Assembly (NCBI GenBank): GCA_020058145.1
Contig: JAGVEP010000489.1
Span: forward strand, 1-31,311
Direction of reading: 5' to 3'
Source: Phycisphaerae bacterium
GTDB taxonomy: Bacteria > Planctomycetota > Phycisphaerae > UBA1845 > Fen-1342
DNA length: 31,311 nt
The notes under the pieces were generated by a model. The model saw only the letters and a program-made list of their open reading frames with translations, did no database searches and was not told where the DNA came from. Numbering within the stretch: the first letter of the stretch is position 1; each line of letters opens with the position of its first letter. A program made the position numbers and the translations under genes. Below, piece after piece: positions 14,905 through 24,594 of the stretch.

Positions 14905-14977
14905 CGGTGCCGAAAAAAGAGCCGCGACCGTCAGTGAGCGGAGCCCGCACGCCTGCGAAGAGCGAGGAATTTGCGCC

Positions 14978-15862
14978 ATGACGCGAGAACAGACAGATCG
15001 GCGGACCGAAAGCCCGATACGGCAACGCCCCTTGCGGATGCCAGGAGAGTCCCAACAAGAGAACCTAGAGACGACACTGAGTGACCTATATCCATGGCTC
15101 GTCGTATGCCTTGTGGCGATCGCACTGGCCGGTATTGAATGGTGGCGGTGGTTGTCCGGTTCGCCTCCAAGCGCGTGGGTCGTGACGATTGAGGCGGTCG
15201 CTTTCGTTCTCTTCGTCGCGGTCTTCAAAGCCCCCCCAGCGCTTCGCCGCGCCAGGCAGATAAGGCTTGCAATTCAAGGAGAGCGACGCGTCGCCGAAGT
15301 CCTCGACGAGCTGAAACGTAACGGCTACCGCGTCTTTCACGACATTCCGGGAGACGGCTTCAACGTCGATCATGTCGCCGTCGGTCCGACGGGCGTTTAC
15401 GTGATTGAGACCAAGACGCGCTCTAAGCCGGTGGTCTCCAGAGATGTGCGGGTCACGTACGATGGAGAGCGAGTACTCGTAAATGGCTACGCTCCGGACC
15501 GCGACCCGCTGGCGCAGGTGCGGGCACTGGCAGACCATATACGCGACGTTATCCGTGGGTCCACTCCGGTTGACCCGCCAATCCGTCCAGTGGTTTTGTT
15601 CCCGGGGTGGTTCGTTGAGCGTCAGCCGAAGGGGGTGGCAGTGTGGGTCCTGAACGAGAAAGCCTTGCTCGCCTTCGTGCGCGAGGAGCCGGTATGTCTG
15701 AATGAGGATCGAGTGTTCGCACGGTCGCTGCCGCACTCGATTCGCATGTGCGCAACAACGCGGCCTCGTGAGTCGAGATTGAAGCCGTCGTGTGCCGATC
15801 TCGCAAGGAATGATCATGTCCGCCAACCGCCCCACCCAGCACGTAACTTGTCCCCGCTATGA
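14978..15862 (+). CDS. NERD-domain membrane protein
   Basis: This is a 294-residue protein with two hydrophobic helices (about residues 37-58 and 66-85) and then a NERD (nuclease-related) domain. The NERD core is GERRVAEVLDELKRNGYRVFHD..., FNVDHVAVGPTGVYVIETKT: it gives an E, a D in VDHVAVG, and ExK in IETKT, the pattern shared with PD-(D/E)XK-type folds. NERD proteins are suspected to act in DNA processing, but functions are mostly unknown. The C-terminal tail (about the last 30 residues) is translated from the region containing a truncated copy of the zinc-ribbon gene start, so it may be a foreign extension created by that rearrangement. GAGGAA lies 8 nt before the ATG. The leader (AAAAGAGCCGCGACCGTCAG) looks like another dispersed repeat. 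Confidence 0.75.
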   Translation: MTREQTDRRTESPIRQRPLRMPGESQQENLETTLSDLYPWLVVCLVAIALAGIEWWRWLSGSPPSAWVVTIEAVAFVLFVAVFKAPPALRRARQIRLAIQGERRVAEVLDELKRNGYRVFHDIPGDGFNVDHVAVGPTGVYVIETKTRSKPVVSRDVRVTYDGERVLVNGYAPDRDPLAQVRALADHIRDVIRGSTPVDPPIRPVVLFPGWFVERQPKGVAVWVLNEKALLAFVREEPVCLNEDRVFARSLPHSIRMCATTRPRESRLKPSCADLARNDHVRQPPHPARNLSPL

Positions 15863-15869
15863 CACCTCG
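15816..15869 (+). pseudogene. Truncated 5' copy of the zinc-ribbon gene
   Basis: From the ATG at 15816 the sequence matches 16424-16477 almost base for base: MSANRPTQHVTCPRY versus MSTNRPTQHVTCPRC, with an AAGGA Shine-Dalgarno before each. The second Cys of the CPRC pair is Tyr here. Similarity stops at about 15869, exactly where the end of hicA begins on the other strand. It overlaps the 3' end of the NERD gene in another frame. Confidence 0.75.
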
Positions 15870-15875
15870 CCAGCG

Positions 15876-16064
15876 TTACGGGACGGGCACGCCGAGTTGC
15901 CTACAAATCAAGCGCACGAGAAAGCCGTCGATTTCACGATGCCGCGGAATTGTAGCTTGCCGGGTTTTGTCGGCCAGGTTTACATAGCGGCTGTGTTTGG
16001 CGCCCTCCTTCAACAAGACGCAGCCGAAGCTCTCCAGGTGCCGGATAAGATCGCGGCGCTTCAC
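15876..16064 (-). CDS. hicA: HicA-family toxin
   Basis: This 62-residue protein has the double-stranded RNA-binding-like fold of HicA, an mRNA interferase. The family layout is clear: MKRRDLIRHLESFGCVLLKE, then GAKHSRYVN with the catalytic His24 of the GxxHxxY region, TIPRHREID, and a C-terminal helix ending RQLGVPVP. The GTG start overlaps the hicB stop (GTGA at 16061-16064), so the two are translationally coupled. In this pair the antitoxin gene comes first, the reverse of the order in E. coli hicAB. Confidence 0.85.
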   Translation of the reverse strand: MKRRDLIRHLESFGCVLLKEGAKHSRYVNLADKTRQATIPRHREIDGFLVRLICRQLGVPVP

Positions 16065-16270
16065 AGTCGAATCCGGTCCTGAACCACGCGCGCATTCTTC
16101 GGGAGCACGTCGAGCTCGACGGGCGCGAGCATGAGTCGGATGGCGTCGCGCAAGTTCGCCTTGGCTTCCGCGAGCGTCCGGCCCTGTGTAAGTGCCCCGG
16201 GCACATCGGGCGACCACCCCACCCACCAAGCGTCGCGTTTCACGAATGTGGCAGAGTACGTGCGCGTCAT
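16061..16270 (-). CDS. hicB: HicB-family antitoxin
   Basis: The 69-residue partial-RNase-H-fold protein neutralises HicA. The characteristic sequence is YSATFVKRDAWWVGWSPDVP, with the usual W-x-x-x-x-P-D-(V/L)-P-G strand, then GALTQGRTLAEAKANLRDAI. It is a short HicB without an obvious C-terminal DNA-binding domain, so autoregulation by this protein alone is uncertain. The start ATG at 16270 is chosen because a perfect TATAAT lies 7 nt upstream; no Shine-Dalgarno is present, which suggests a leaderless mRNA. Confidence 0.85.
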   Translation of the reverse strand: MTRTYSATFVKRDAWWVGWSPDVPGALTQGRTLAEAKANLRDAIRLMLAPVELDVLPKNARVVQDRIRL

Positions 16271-16277
16271 CAATTGT

Positions 16278-16283
16278 ATTATA
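16278..16283 (-). promoter_or_regulatory. -10 box of hicBA
   Basis: TATAAT on the - strand ends 7 nt before the hicB ATG. Transcription would start at or next to the A of the start codon. No good -35 is visible at 16-18 bp. Confidence 0.5.
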
Positions 16284-16423
16284 CCGCTCGGGATCAAAAG
16301 TGCCTGCCGGCATGGCCCGCCGGGAGTCGTTTTCGGATCGCCGGGCATAGCCCCCACCGAATGGCCTTCGATATCCTGCTGGCATTATCAAGTTCGAGAG
16401 AATCGCTTCGAAAGGACTTCGTC

Positions 16424-16651
16424 ATGTCCACCAACCGCCCGACTCAGCACGTAACTTGTCCACGCTGTAGCACCCCGCTCACCTACGGCGGCACCAAGCA
16501 GTTCCACGAGGGTACACGCGCCTGGGATTTCCTGGGCGGCGTGTTCGAGTTGCTCAAGCACCGCGAGGCGTTCGATCTGTACGTGTGCAGCCGCTGCGGA
16601 CGCGTCGAGTTCTTCCTCGACGGCGTCGGCGAAGAGCTGCGGGGCGAGTAA
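16424..16651 (+). CDS. Small zinc-ribbon protein
   Basis: The 75-residue protein has two Cys pairs, CPRC near residue 12 and CSRCG near residue 58, making a four-Cys zinc ribbon. Between them is a TYGGTKQFHEGTRAWDFLGG segment. The end (GRVEFFLDGVGEELRG) resembles many small bacterial zinc ribbons of unknown role. It is preceded by AAAGGA at 16411-16416. A truncated duplicate of its 5' end lies 600 nt upstream, on the far side of hicBA. The specific function is unknown. Confidence 0.75.
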   Translation: MSTNRPTQHVTCPRCSTPLTYGGTKQFHEGTRAWDFLGGVFELLKHREAFDLYVCSRCGRVEFFLDGVGEELRGE

Positions 16652-16681
16652 CTCAAGGCCCGCGACGCTTCGCCGGAAAAT

Positions 16682-16833
16682 GTAGCGGCCGGCGCCCCTG
16701 CCTGCCGTCGGGGGTCGGGCGACCATTGTGGTGTCACCGGCCATCGACGGCCGACACGGGGGTCGGCCGCTACATTTCGGCCGGTACGGAGCCCGGCCGC
16801 TACATTTCGGCCGGTACGGAGCCCGGCCGCTAC
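16682..16833 (-). repeat. REP array between convergent genes
   Basis: Three - strand REPs lie at 16748-16773 (CGGCCGAC stem), 16778-16803 and 16808-16833. The last two are in a tandem 30-bp repeat, with CGGCCGGG and CGGCCGGT arms (one G-T pair). A degenerate + strand copy begins at 16682. The array fills the 195-nt space between the ends of the zinc-ribbon and aminotransferase genes and lies about 14 nt after the aminotransferase stop. It could act as a bidirectional 3'-end stabiliser or terminator. Confidence 0.8.
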
Positions 16834-16846
16834 ATCCAACGCCGCC

Positions 16847-17989
16847 TTACAGCCGTTCGGCGAACACCTTCTGGGCCGCGGTTACGCCGGCGCCGAGGTT
16901 GAACTTGTGCCCCAGCTTGTAGAGCACTTGCTCCAAAGCCCCGACGGCCAGCAGCGTGTCCATGTCGTCCACGTAGCCCATGTGGCCGAAACGGAAAATC
17001 TTGCCCTTGAGCTGATCCTGACCGCCGGCGGACTCGATGCCGTACCGCTTTTCCAGCTCGTTGCGAATGTCCTTGACCGCGATCCCCGCGGGCGGGCACA
17101 GCGCGGTGACTGAATCCGATGGCGATTTCGAGAAGACCTTTAGGCCGATGGCTTCGCCGGCTGAGCGCGTCGCCGCCGCCATTGCCGCCACGCGCTTCCA
17201 AATATGCTCCATGCCCTCTTCGAGGATGATATCGAGGGCTTTGACCAGCCCGCGGATCAGCAGGTGGGCCGGGGTGAACGGCGTGTCGTTCTCCTTGGCC
17301 ATCTTGCGGGCCTTGTTGAGGTTCAGGTAGTACGCGTGCTGGTTCTTGTTGCTCTCGATCACCTTCCACGCCCGCTCGCTGACCGCGAGGAAGCCCAGGC
17401 CCGGCGGCAGCATCAGTGACTTCTGCGCCCCGGTGATCGCGATGTCGACGTGCCAATCGTCGGTCTTCAGCGGCAACGCACCGGCGGACGTGATGCAGTC
17501 CGCCAGCAGCAGCTTGCCGTGCTGGTTCACAACCTGCGCGATCGCCTTGAGATCACACGCCGTCGCGGTCGAAGTCTCGCTGTGGACGACCATTACGCCG
17601 GTGATGGCCGGGTCTTTCTTGAGGAAATCGGCGACCAGCTCCGCGGTCGGTGCGGTACCCCACTCAACCGGATGGCGGATGACGTTCATCCCGAACTGCT
17701 GGGCGATTTCGCCCCAGCGCTCGCCGAATTTCCCGTTTTCGACGGTCAGCAGCTTCGATCCGGGCGGGTTGCAGCCGACGATCGCGGCCTCGGCCGCGGC
17801 CGTGCCAGAGCCGGTGATGATGATGATGTCGTTCTTCGTGCAGAGGACCTGCTGGAGCTTCTCAGCGGCCTGCTTCATGTAGCCCTTGAACCAGTCCGTC
17901 CGGTGGTGGTGGAACGGACGGGCCATCTCGACGAGCACTTCCTCAGGGACTGCACAAGGGCCGGGGGTGAATAGACGGAACTTCTTCAT
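16847..17989 (-). CDS. Class V PLP aminotransferase (alanine-glyoxylate/serine-pyruvate type)
   Basis: This 380-residue fold-type I PLP enzyme resembles alanine-glyoxylate and serine-glyoxylate aminotransferases and the large subunit of soluble hydrogenase group. The N terminus KKFRLFTPGPCAVPEEVL is diagnostic. The PLP site shows GSGTAAAEAA (phosphate loop, about 61-70), Asp164 in LLADCITSAGA, and Lys190 in GAQKSLMLPPGLG forming the Schiff base. It would transfer an amino group from Ala or Ser to glyoxylate or pyruvate, linking glycine, serine and photorespiration-like pathways. The start at 17989 is supported by GAGGT about 6 nt upstream and by the family N terminus; an upstream in-frame ATG adds only a non-conserved leader. 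It lies downstream of rocD on the same strand, separated by a repeat-rich gap. Confidence 0.88.
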   Translation of the reverse strand: MKKFRLFTPGPCAVPEEVLVEMARPFHHHRTDWFKGYMKQAAEKLQQVLCTKNDIIIITGSGTAAAEAAIVGCNPPGSKLLTVENGKFGERWGEIAQQFGMNVIRHPVEWGTAPTAELVADFLKKDPAITGVMVVHSETSTATACDLKAIAQVVNQHGKLLLADCITSAGALPLKTDDWHVDIAITGAQKSLMLPPGLGFLAVSERAWKVIESNKNQHAYYLNLNKARKMAKENDTPFTPAHLLIRGLVKALDIILEEGMEHIWKRVAAMAAATRSAGEAIGLKVFSKSPSDSVTALCPPAGIAVKDIRNELEKRYGIESAGGQDQLKGKIFRFGHMGYVDDMDTLLAVGALEQVLYKLGHKFNLGAGVTAAQKVFAERL

Positions 17990-18123
17990 GGTTTGACCTC
18001 GCGTGTGTGTGTCGGTCCGCACAGCGGACCCTGCATCTTCCGCCGCAGCGGGATTAAGACAAACCGGTATGGTAACAAACCGTGTCCGGGTCGGCGAGAG
18101 GAGCGGGCCGCCCGCCAGGTCCT

Positions 18124-18285
18124 TGGGTGTAGTCCAAAACTGTGGCGGGAAGCTCGCCGTCCGAGCCTCAGGCGCGAGCCTGGGGGCCGCGCAGCGCGCT
18201 CCGCGGAAAACCCCACGCTGGCGCGTGGGGCTCGGATAGGCGGCTCGCCGCGCGGGGCGGCTACCACCGTTTTGGACTACACCCA
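18124..18285. repeat. 162-bp palindromic (MITE-like) element
   Basis: Termini of 17 bp, 18124-18140 and 18269-18285, are exact inverted repeats (outer part TGGGTGTAGTCCAAAA). Inside, CCCCACG and CGTGGGG near 18211-18230 and other GC-rich arms continue the palindrome imperfectly. No ORF of note. GGTGTAGTCC at 7751-7760 looks like a fragment of the same terminus, suggesting a dispersed family. Confidence 0.7.
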
Positions 18286-18303
18286 GGGCCTTTCAGTTCT
18301 GCC

Positions 18304-18428
18304 GTAGCGTCGGGCCTCCGAGCCCGACGTAGCGTCGGGCCTCCGAGCCCGACGTAGCGTCGGGCCTCCGAGCCCGACGTAGCGTCGGGCCTCCGAGCCC
18401 GACGTAGCGTCGGCCCTCCGTGGCCGAC
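18304..18428 (+). repeat. Five tandem 25-bp REP units
   Basis: Five units of 25 bp begin GTAGC and form the hairpin GTCGGGC, CTCCGA, GCCCGAC. Four are identical; the fifth has GTCGGCC and GGCCGAC, keeping pairing by compensatory changes. The array ends 1 nt before the rocD stop codon (on the - strand). There are no spacers between units. Confidence 0.9.
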
Positions 18429-18429
18429 G

Positions 18430-19653
18430 TTACACCAGCACCTTCCGCAGCCGCTCGAGTGCCCAGTCCAGCTCTTGCTTCGTAATGCAAAGCGGCGGTG
18501 CGAGGCGCATGGTTTGGGCGTGCGTGTCCTTGCAGAGCAGCCCGAGCTCCATGAGCTGCTCGCAGTATCCGCGGGCCTTGCCGGCCTCGGGCTTGAACTC
18601 GATGCCGACCCACAGGCCGCGGGCGCGTATTTCTTTGATTTTGTCGGTCTTGAGTGCCTGGAGCTGTTGTATGAGATACGTGCCGAGCGTGCGGGCGTTT
18701 TCCTGGTATTTGTCGGTCTTCAAAATCTCGATCACCTTCCGCGCGATGGCACACGCGAGCGGATTGCCGCCAAACGTGCTGCCGTGGCTGCCGGGGGTGA
18801 ACACGTCGAGCATATCCCAGCGGGAGACGACCGCGGAAATCGGCATGATCCCGCCGCCGAGGGCCTTGCCGAGGATGTAGATGTCCGGCTGCACGCCCGC
18901 GTGCTCGCAAGCGAAGGTGTACCCGGTACGGCCGAGGCCGGACTGAATCTCGTCGGCGATGAAGAGGACGTTCTGCTCGGTGCAAAGCTGGCGGACCTGC
19001 TTCAAGTAGCCGTCGGGCGGGATGATGATGCCCGCCTCGCCCTGGATCGGCTCGACGAGGAAGGCGACGGTGTGCGGGTCGATCGCCGCCCGCAGCGCCT
19101 GGATGTCGCCGTAGGGAATCACCTGGAATCCGGGCGTGAACGGGCCGAAGCCCTTGCGGCAATCGGGGTCCGTACTGAAGCTGATGATCGTGGTGGTGCG
19201 GCCGTGGAAGTTGTTCTCGCAGCAGATGATCTTGGCTTGGTTCTCCGGCACGCCTTTCTTGAAATAGCCCCAGCGGCGGGCGGTCTTGAGCGCGGCTTCG
19301 ACGCCCTCAGCGCCGGTGTTCATCGGGAGGACGGCCTCCATCGAGCACAATTCGGCGAGTTCCTTGCAGAACGGCCCGAGCTGGTCGTTTTGGAACGCGC
19401 GCGACGTGAGGGTGACGCGCTCGAGCTGGGCCTGCGCAGCCGCGACTAGCTCCGGGTGCCGGTGCCCAAAATTGACCGCGGAGTACGCGGCCAGCATGTC
19501 CATGTACTTCCGGCCGTCGGCGTCCTCGACCCAGACGCCTTCGGCACGGGCCACCACGACGGGCAACGGGTGGTAATTGTGAGCTCCGTAGTGTTCGGCG
19601 AGCTCCATGTGGTCTGCCGCGGTCATCGGTTTCGATTGGGTCATGGTCGTCAT
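18430..19653 (-). CDS. rocD: Ornithine-oxo-acid aminotransferase
   Basis: The 407-residue class III PLP aminotransferase converts ornithine and 2-oxoglutarate to glutamate semialdehyde (then pyrroline-5-carboxylate) and glutamate. Signature segments are AEHYGAHNYHPLPVV near the N terminus (ornithine-specific Tyr-containing motif), NTGAEGVEAALKTARRWGY, NNFHGRT, EPIQGEAGI, Asp234 in FIADEIQSGLGRTG and Lys263 in YILGKALGGG, the PLP Schiff-base residue. The length matches the family (about 400). The ATG at 19653 was chosen because GAGGAT lies about 8 nt upstream and the remaining upstream frame has no family-like sequence. A sigma70-like promoter candidate lies 120 nt upstream. Ornithine catabolism here may link arginine use to glutamate. 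Confidence 0.92.
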   Translation of the reverse strand: MTTMTQSKPMTAADHMELAEHYGAHNYHPLPVVVARAEGVWVEDADGRKYMDMLAAYSAVNFGHRHPELVAAAQAQLERVTLTSRAFQNDQLGPFCKELAELCSMEAVLPMNTGAEGVEAALKTARRWGYFKKGVPENQAKIICCENNFHGRTTTIISFSTDPDCRKGFGPFTPGFQVIPYGDIQALRAAIDPHTVAFLVEPIQGEAGIIIPPDGYLKQVRQLCTEQNVLFIADEIQSGLGRTGYTFACEHAGVQPDIYILGKALGGGIMPISAVVSRWDMLDVFTPGSHGSTFGGNPLACAIARKVIEILKTDKYQENARTLGTYLIQQLQALKTDKIKEIRARGLWVGIEFKPEAGKARGYCEQLMELGLLCKDTHAQTMRLAPPLCITKQELDWALERLRKVLV

Positions 19654-19774
19654 CGTGTGATCCTCGCAGCACGCGGGCTGCTGCGCGCCGGTGCTGGGTG
19701 CCTCTCGGTCCTGCCGCTCGGAGTCCCGCCCCATTGGCCCGGGGAGCCGCCGACCCGGGTTGACTGTGCCGCTC

Positions 19775-19798
19775 AATATACCCGCGATTGTGCGGCGA

Positions 19799-19802
<4 letters not shown>
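19775..19802 (-). promoter_or_regulatory. Candidate rocD promoter overlapping the end of the kinase gene
   Basis: On the - strand TTGATC (19802-19797) and TATATT (19780-19775) are separated by 16 bp. Transcription would start near 19768, giving a leader of about 115 nt to the rocD ATG at 19653. The -35 overlaps the kinase stop codon. Consensus evidence only. Confidence 0.4.
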
Positions 19803-22035
<2,233 letters not shown>

Positions 22036-22039
<4 letters not shown>

Positions 22040-23031
22040 GGCTTCTCCGAGCCAGTTTGGGCCAGCCAGCGCTGCATCTCGCGTACCGAGTCGTACATCG
22101 CGTCGTCACCCGGCGCGAAACGGTCGATGTGGAGCTGGCGCAGGGCGTTTAGCGCCTCCGGGTCTTCATGAAGCGTCAGAAACACCTGCCTGAGGCGGCG
22201 CTTCAACTCCGGATCCAGCTCAGGGTGTACGACCACGGGCGGAATGCCGTAGGGCGGAGACTGCTCCACGATCTTCGTGCGCTCCGTGCAGGCCGGGTCG
22301 GTCGCGTGCAGGTACTCCCAGATCAGCGAATCGACCGCCGCCCCATCCGCCATGCCCTCCGCCACAGCCCGGATCGAGTTATCATGGCTGTGTGTGTAGT
22401 AGTGATCGCCGAAGAAGCCGTTCGGAGTTTCATTTCGTCGCGCCAGCATGTACCGCGGCACGAGGCACCCCGTATTCGATTGCGGGTCGGTAAAGGCGAA
22501 TCGCTTCCCCCGCATTTCGGCGAATGAGCTAATCGGGCTGTCGCGGTGCGCCAGGATGTAGGAGTGATAAACCGTCTGGCCGTAGGCCACGGGCACAACC
22601 AGGAGTTCCATACCGAACGTGGCCTTGCCCGCCACGTAGGGCCCGGAACATACTAACGCCACGTCGACCTCCCGGCGTTCGACGGCCGCGCTGACCTCCG
22701 CGTAGGTCTTGCGCTGGACAAACACAGCGCGACGCTCCAAGCGACCGGCAATCAGCCCTAGAAGGTCGTTATAGTACTCGCGCGTCTTCTCGGGCGAGAT
22801 CATCGCTCCGACGGCGATGCGCAGTGTGTCCCGCTGAGCTTGGCGCCCCGCGTTCGGCACATCCTCCGTGGCTGCGACGTCGCTACGGTCCATCCTTGTA
22901 ACGCCCTCCGCACTTCGTGGTCCGTACCACCTGGCCACGAGGGCAAGTGTCGCCAACACCAAACCACCGCTCAGCGTGGTGAGTACGAGCCGCCTGGCTG
23001 TAAAGCCCGACGCGAATGATCTATCGCGCAT
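22036..23031 (-). CDS. PhnD-like phosphate/phosphonate-type periplasmic binding protein
   Basis: The 331-residue protein has an N-terminal hydrophobic helix (about residues 12-34), probably a signal anchor, then a type 2 periplasmic-binding fold of the PhnD superfamily. Typical features are LRIAVGAMISPEKTREYYNDLL, VDVALVCSGPYV and MRGKRFAFTDPQSNTGCLVP (ligand-loop S/T cluster), followed by a YYTHSHDNSIRAVAEGMADG segment where PhnD proteins have a His/Ser. No ABC permease or ATPase gene is nearby. The 4-nt overlap with the hybrid kinase gene suggests a sensory role rather than transport. The ligand is unknown. The ATG at 23031 has GGAGA about 7 nt upstream; a GTG at 23067 is an alternative start. 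Confidence 0.8.
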
Positions 23032-23200
23032 GTACAGGTCTCCGGGCCGGAGCGGTTTCACGCCCACGGGGGATTGCTACGGCTCACATCGGCGCGCCGT
23101 TATCAAGGCTTGACTACCCACCAGACCGATAACGCCAGCCTGCGTATGGCGGCGACTGCGAGCCCAACGATTACGGGGCGCTGTACCCCCGGATTTGAAT

Positions 23201-23284
23201 TGCCGAAGGAGGGACTCGAACCCTCACTCTGTTGCCAGAACGGGATTTTGAATCCCGCGCGTCTGCCAGTTCCGCCACTTCGGC
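23201..23284 (-). tRNA. tRNA-Leu (anticodon CAA)
   Basis: An 84-nt class II tRNA is encoded on the - strand. The acceptor stem GCCGAAG (23284-23278) pairs with CTTCGGC (23208-23202), and the discriminator is A at 23201. The anticodon stem is CGGGA/TCCCG around loop TTCAAAA, giving anticodon CAA, which reads UUG. The variable arm has TCTG/CAGA. The T arm is GAGGG-TTCGAGT-CCCTC. CCA is not encoded; AAT follows. No integrase or partial copy of the tRNA end is seen nearby. Confidence 0.95.
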
Positions 23285-23290
23285 GCACCG

Positions 23291-23310
23291 CCGGCCCAAC
23301 GGGCCGCTAC
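23291..23310 (-). repeat. Short REP-like hairpin just upstream of tRNA-Leu
   Basis: On the - strand GTAGC is followed by GGCCC, GTT, GGGCC. The stem is shorter than in the 26-nt unit. It lies 6 nt upstream of the tRNA 5' end, so it would be in the primary transcript leader. Confidence 0.5.
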
Positions 23311-23520
23311 CAATGTCCCCGACCCGCTGGCTTTGGTCAACAGCGCGGGCCGGCGCGGGCGACCTGCGGCCGATAAACCGGGTGGCAGTCTGCGCTCCCG
23401 GATGTGCCCTGATGAAATTTGACACCCAGCCGCTACGTATTGAACACTTGCGGTAGGCAGTTTTCTGCCTGGGACGCACAGCCTCCGCGGACCCCAATGG
23501 CCGTTTGGAGGAAAGAAGCC

Positions 23521-23814
23521 ATGCTTGGCCCGGATCTCACGGTGAGCGCTGCGGCGGTCGCGGGTGTGAGCCAGGTGCCGGTCACCCGGTCGCCGCCGAC
23601 ACCCCGTCCGGTTGAAAACACAGCCGGCTCCCGGCTCGACCAGCAGCAGACGTCGCAACAGAGCGCGGCACAGGCTCCGCAAATCGATGAGTCACTGCAG
23701 AATCTCAGCCGTGCCGCCCTAACCTTTGCGAACCTGCTCGATGCGACCGGAGACGTGCGGGTGGCCGCGAGCCTGAGCGGATTTCGCACCGGACAATTCG
23801 ACACGTACGCCTAG
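23521..23814 (+). CDS. Small protein of unknown function
   Basis: This 97-residue ORF follows an excellent Shine-Dalgarno (GGAGGAAAG at 23507-23515). The N-terminal half is Ala, Pro, Ser, Thr and Gln rich (VTRSPPTPRP, DQQQTSQQSAAQ) and probably disordered. The C-terminal half (ESLQNLSRAALTFANLLDA) looks helical and amphipathic and ends SGFRTGQFDTYA. There is no signal peptide, Cys or recognised motif. It is flanked by tRNA-Leu and the B12-binding gene, both on the other strand. I do not recognise a family. Confidence 0.6.
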   Translation: MLGPDLTVSAAAVAGVSQVPVTRSPPTPRPVENTAGSRLDQQQTSQQSAAQAPQIDESLQNLSRAALTFANLLDATGDVRVAASLSGFRTGQFDTYA

Positions 23815-23865
23815 TCCCCAGCGCGCCCGGAGCCCACCGGCCACGAGTTGGGGACCCGCCGGCGG

Positions 23866-24594
23866 TCAGGCGGGCTGCACCACGCCCGCGACGAGGGTCT
23901 TGCGACGACGGTGGCGCTTCTTCACCACGCCGACCCGCGCGCTGCGCGGGACACGGGGCCCCAGGCCATTCATGGTTGTGAGCATCCCCTGCGGCGTGTC
24001 GCAGTAGGCATCCGCCCCGATTTCGCGCCATAGTCCGTCGGCACGGCTGAAGATGCCGCCGGTGACCACGACGTTCATCGTTGGGCAGGTGCCGATTTCG
24101 CGCAAGCGCTCCACCAGCAGCCGCGTATTCGGGACCGCCTCCGGAGTCGCGCCGAACAGCAGGAGAATGTGCGGCCGCAGCTCCCCCAGCAGCGCCACGA
24201 TTTCGTCGTCCGGGACACCGCCGCCGACGAAATAGACTTCCCACCCGTCGGCTTGCAGCAAATCGGACACCATCTGGGCGCCCAGTTCCTCGTGCGGCCC
24301 ATCGGCACACGCCACCACCACCCGCTTGCCGCTGGCCGGCCTGGTGTGTAGATGGGTTTGAAGCTGATCGGCGACGCTCCGGTTGATGCGGCCGGCCATG
24401 TGCTCGCCGGCGGCATTCAGCCGGTCGTCGCGGTACAAGCGCTCGATCTGCGCCATGGCCGGCCAGACCACGTCGCAAATGAGCGTTTCGGCCGCGACGC
24501 CCTGGCGGAGGGCGTTGGCGACCAGCTCGAAGCACTCGGCCCGCCGGCCGGCGAGCAGGGGTTGCAGGTAGCGGACCAGGAACGGTTCGGGCAT
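23866..24594 (-). CDS. Stand-alone B12-binding protein, CarH-like sensor architecture
   Basis: The 242-residue protein has a helical B12-binding cap (about 1-85), then a Rossmann-like B12-binding domain (about 90-205: VVVACADGPHEELGAQMVSD, GGGVPDDEIV, LLFGATPEAV, VVVTGGIF, GADAYCDTPQGML). In CarH-type photoreceptors the cap carries Wx9EH; here the matching motif is Tyr54-x9-Glu64-His65, so the capping Trp is Tyr. His101 in GPHEELG is the likely lower cobalt ligand. No MerR-type DNA-binding domain is present; the C terminus is a basic tail (KKRHRRRK). It may be a corrinoid-dependent sensor subunit or a corrinoid carrier. ATG 24594 is chosen at the start of homology-like sequence, with GAGGC upstream. 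Confidence 0.75.
   Translation of the reverse strand: MPEPFLVRYLQPLLAGRRAECFELVANALRQGVAAETLICDVVWPAMAQIERLYRDDRLNAAGEHMAGRINRSVADQLQTHLHTRPASGKRVVVACADGPHEELGAQMVSDLLQADGWEVYFVGGGVPDDEIVALLGELRPHILLLFGATPEAVPNTRLLVERLREIGTCPTMNVVVTGGIFSRADGLWREIGADAYCDTPQGMLTTMNGLGPRVPRSARVGVVKKRHRRRKTLVAGVVQPA

Noticed and set aside
15792..16082. A + strand gene starting at the zinc-ribbon fragment and running through hicA
   Set aside because: Only the first 18 codons resemble a protein; the rest is antisense to the well-supported hicA gene.
18304..18428. Possible CRISPR array
   Set aside because: The repeats are contiguous with no spacers, there are no cas genes, and the unit is a REP hairpin.
23201..23284. 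tRNA-Leu as an integration site for a genomic island
   Set aside because: No integrase gene and no partial copy of the tRNA 3' end were seen in the window.
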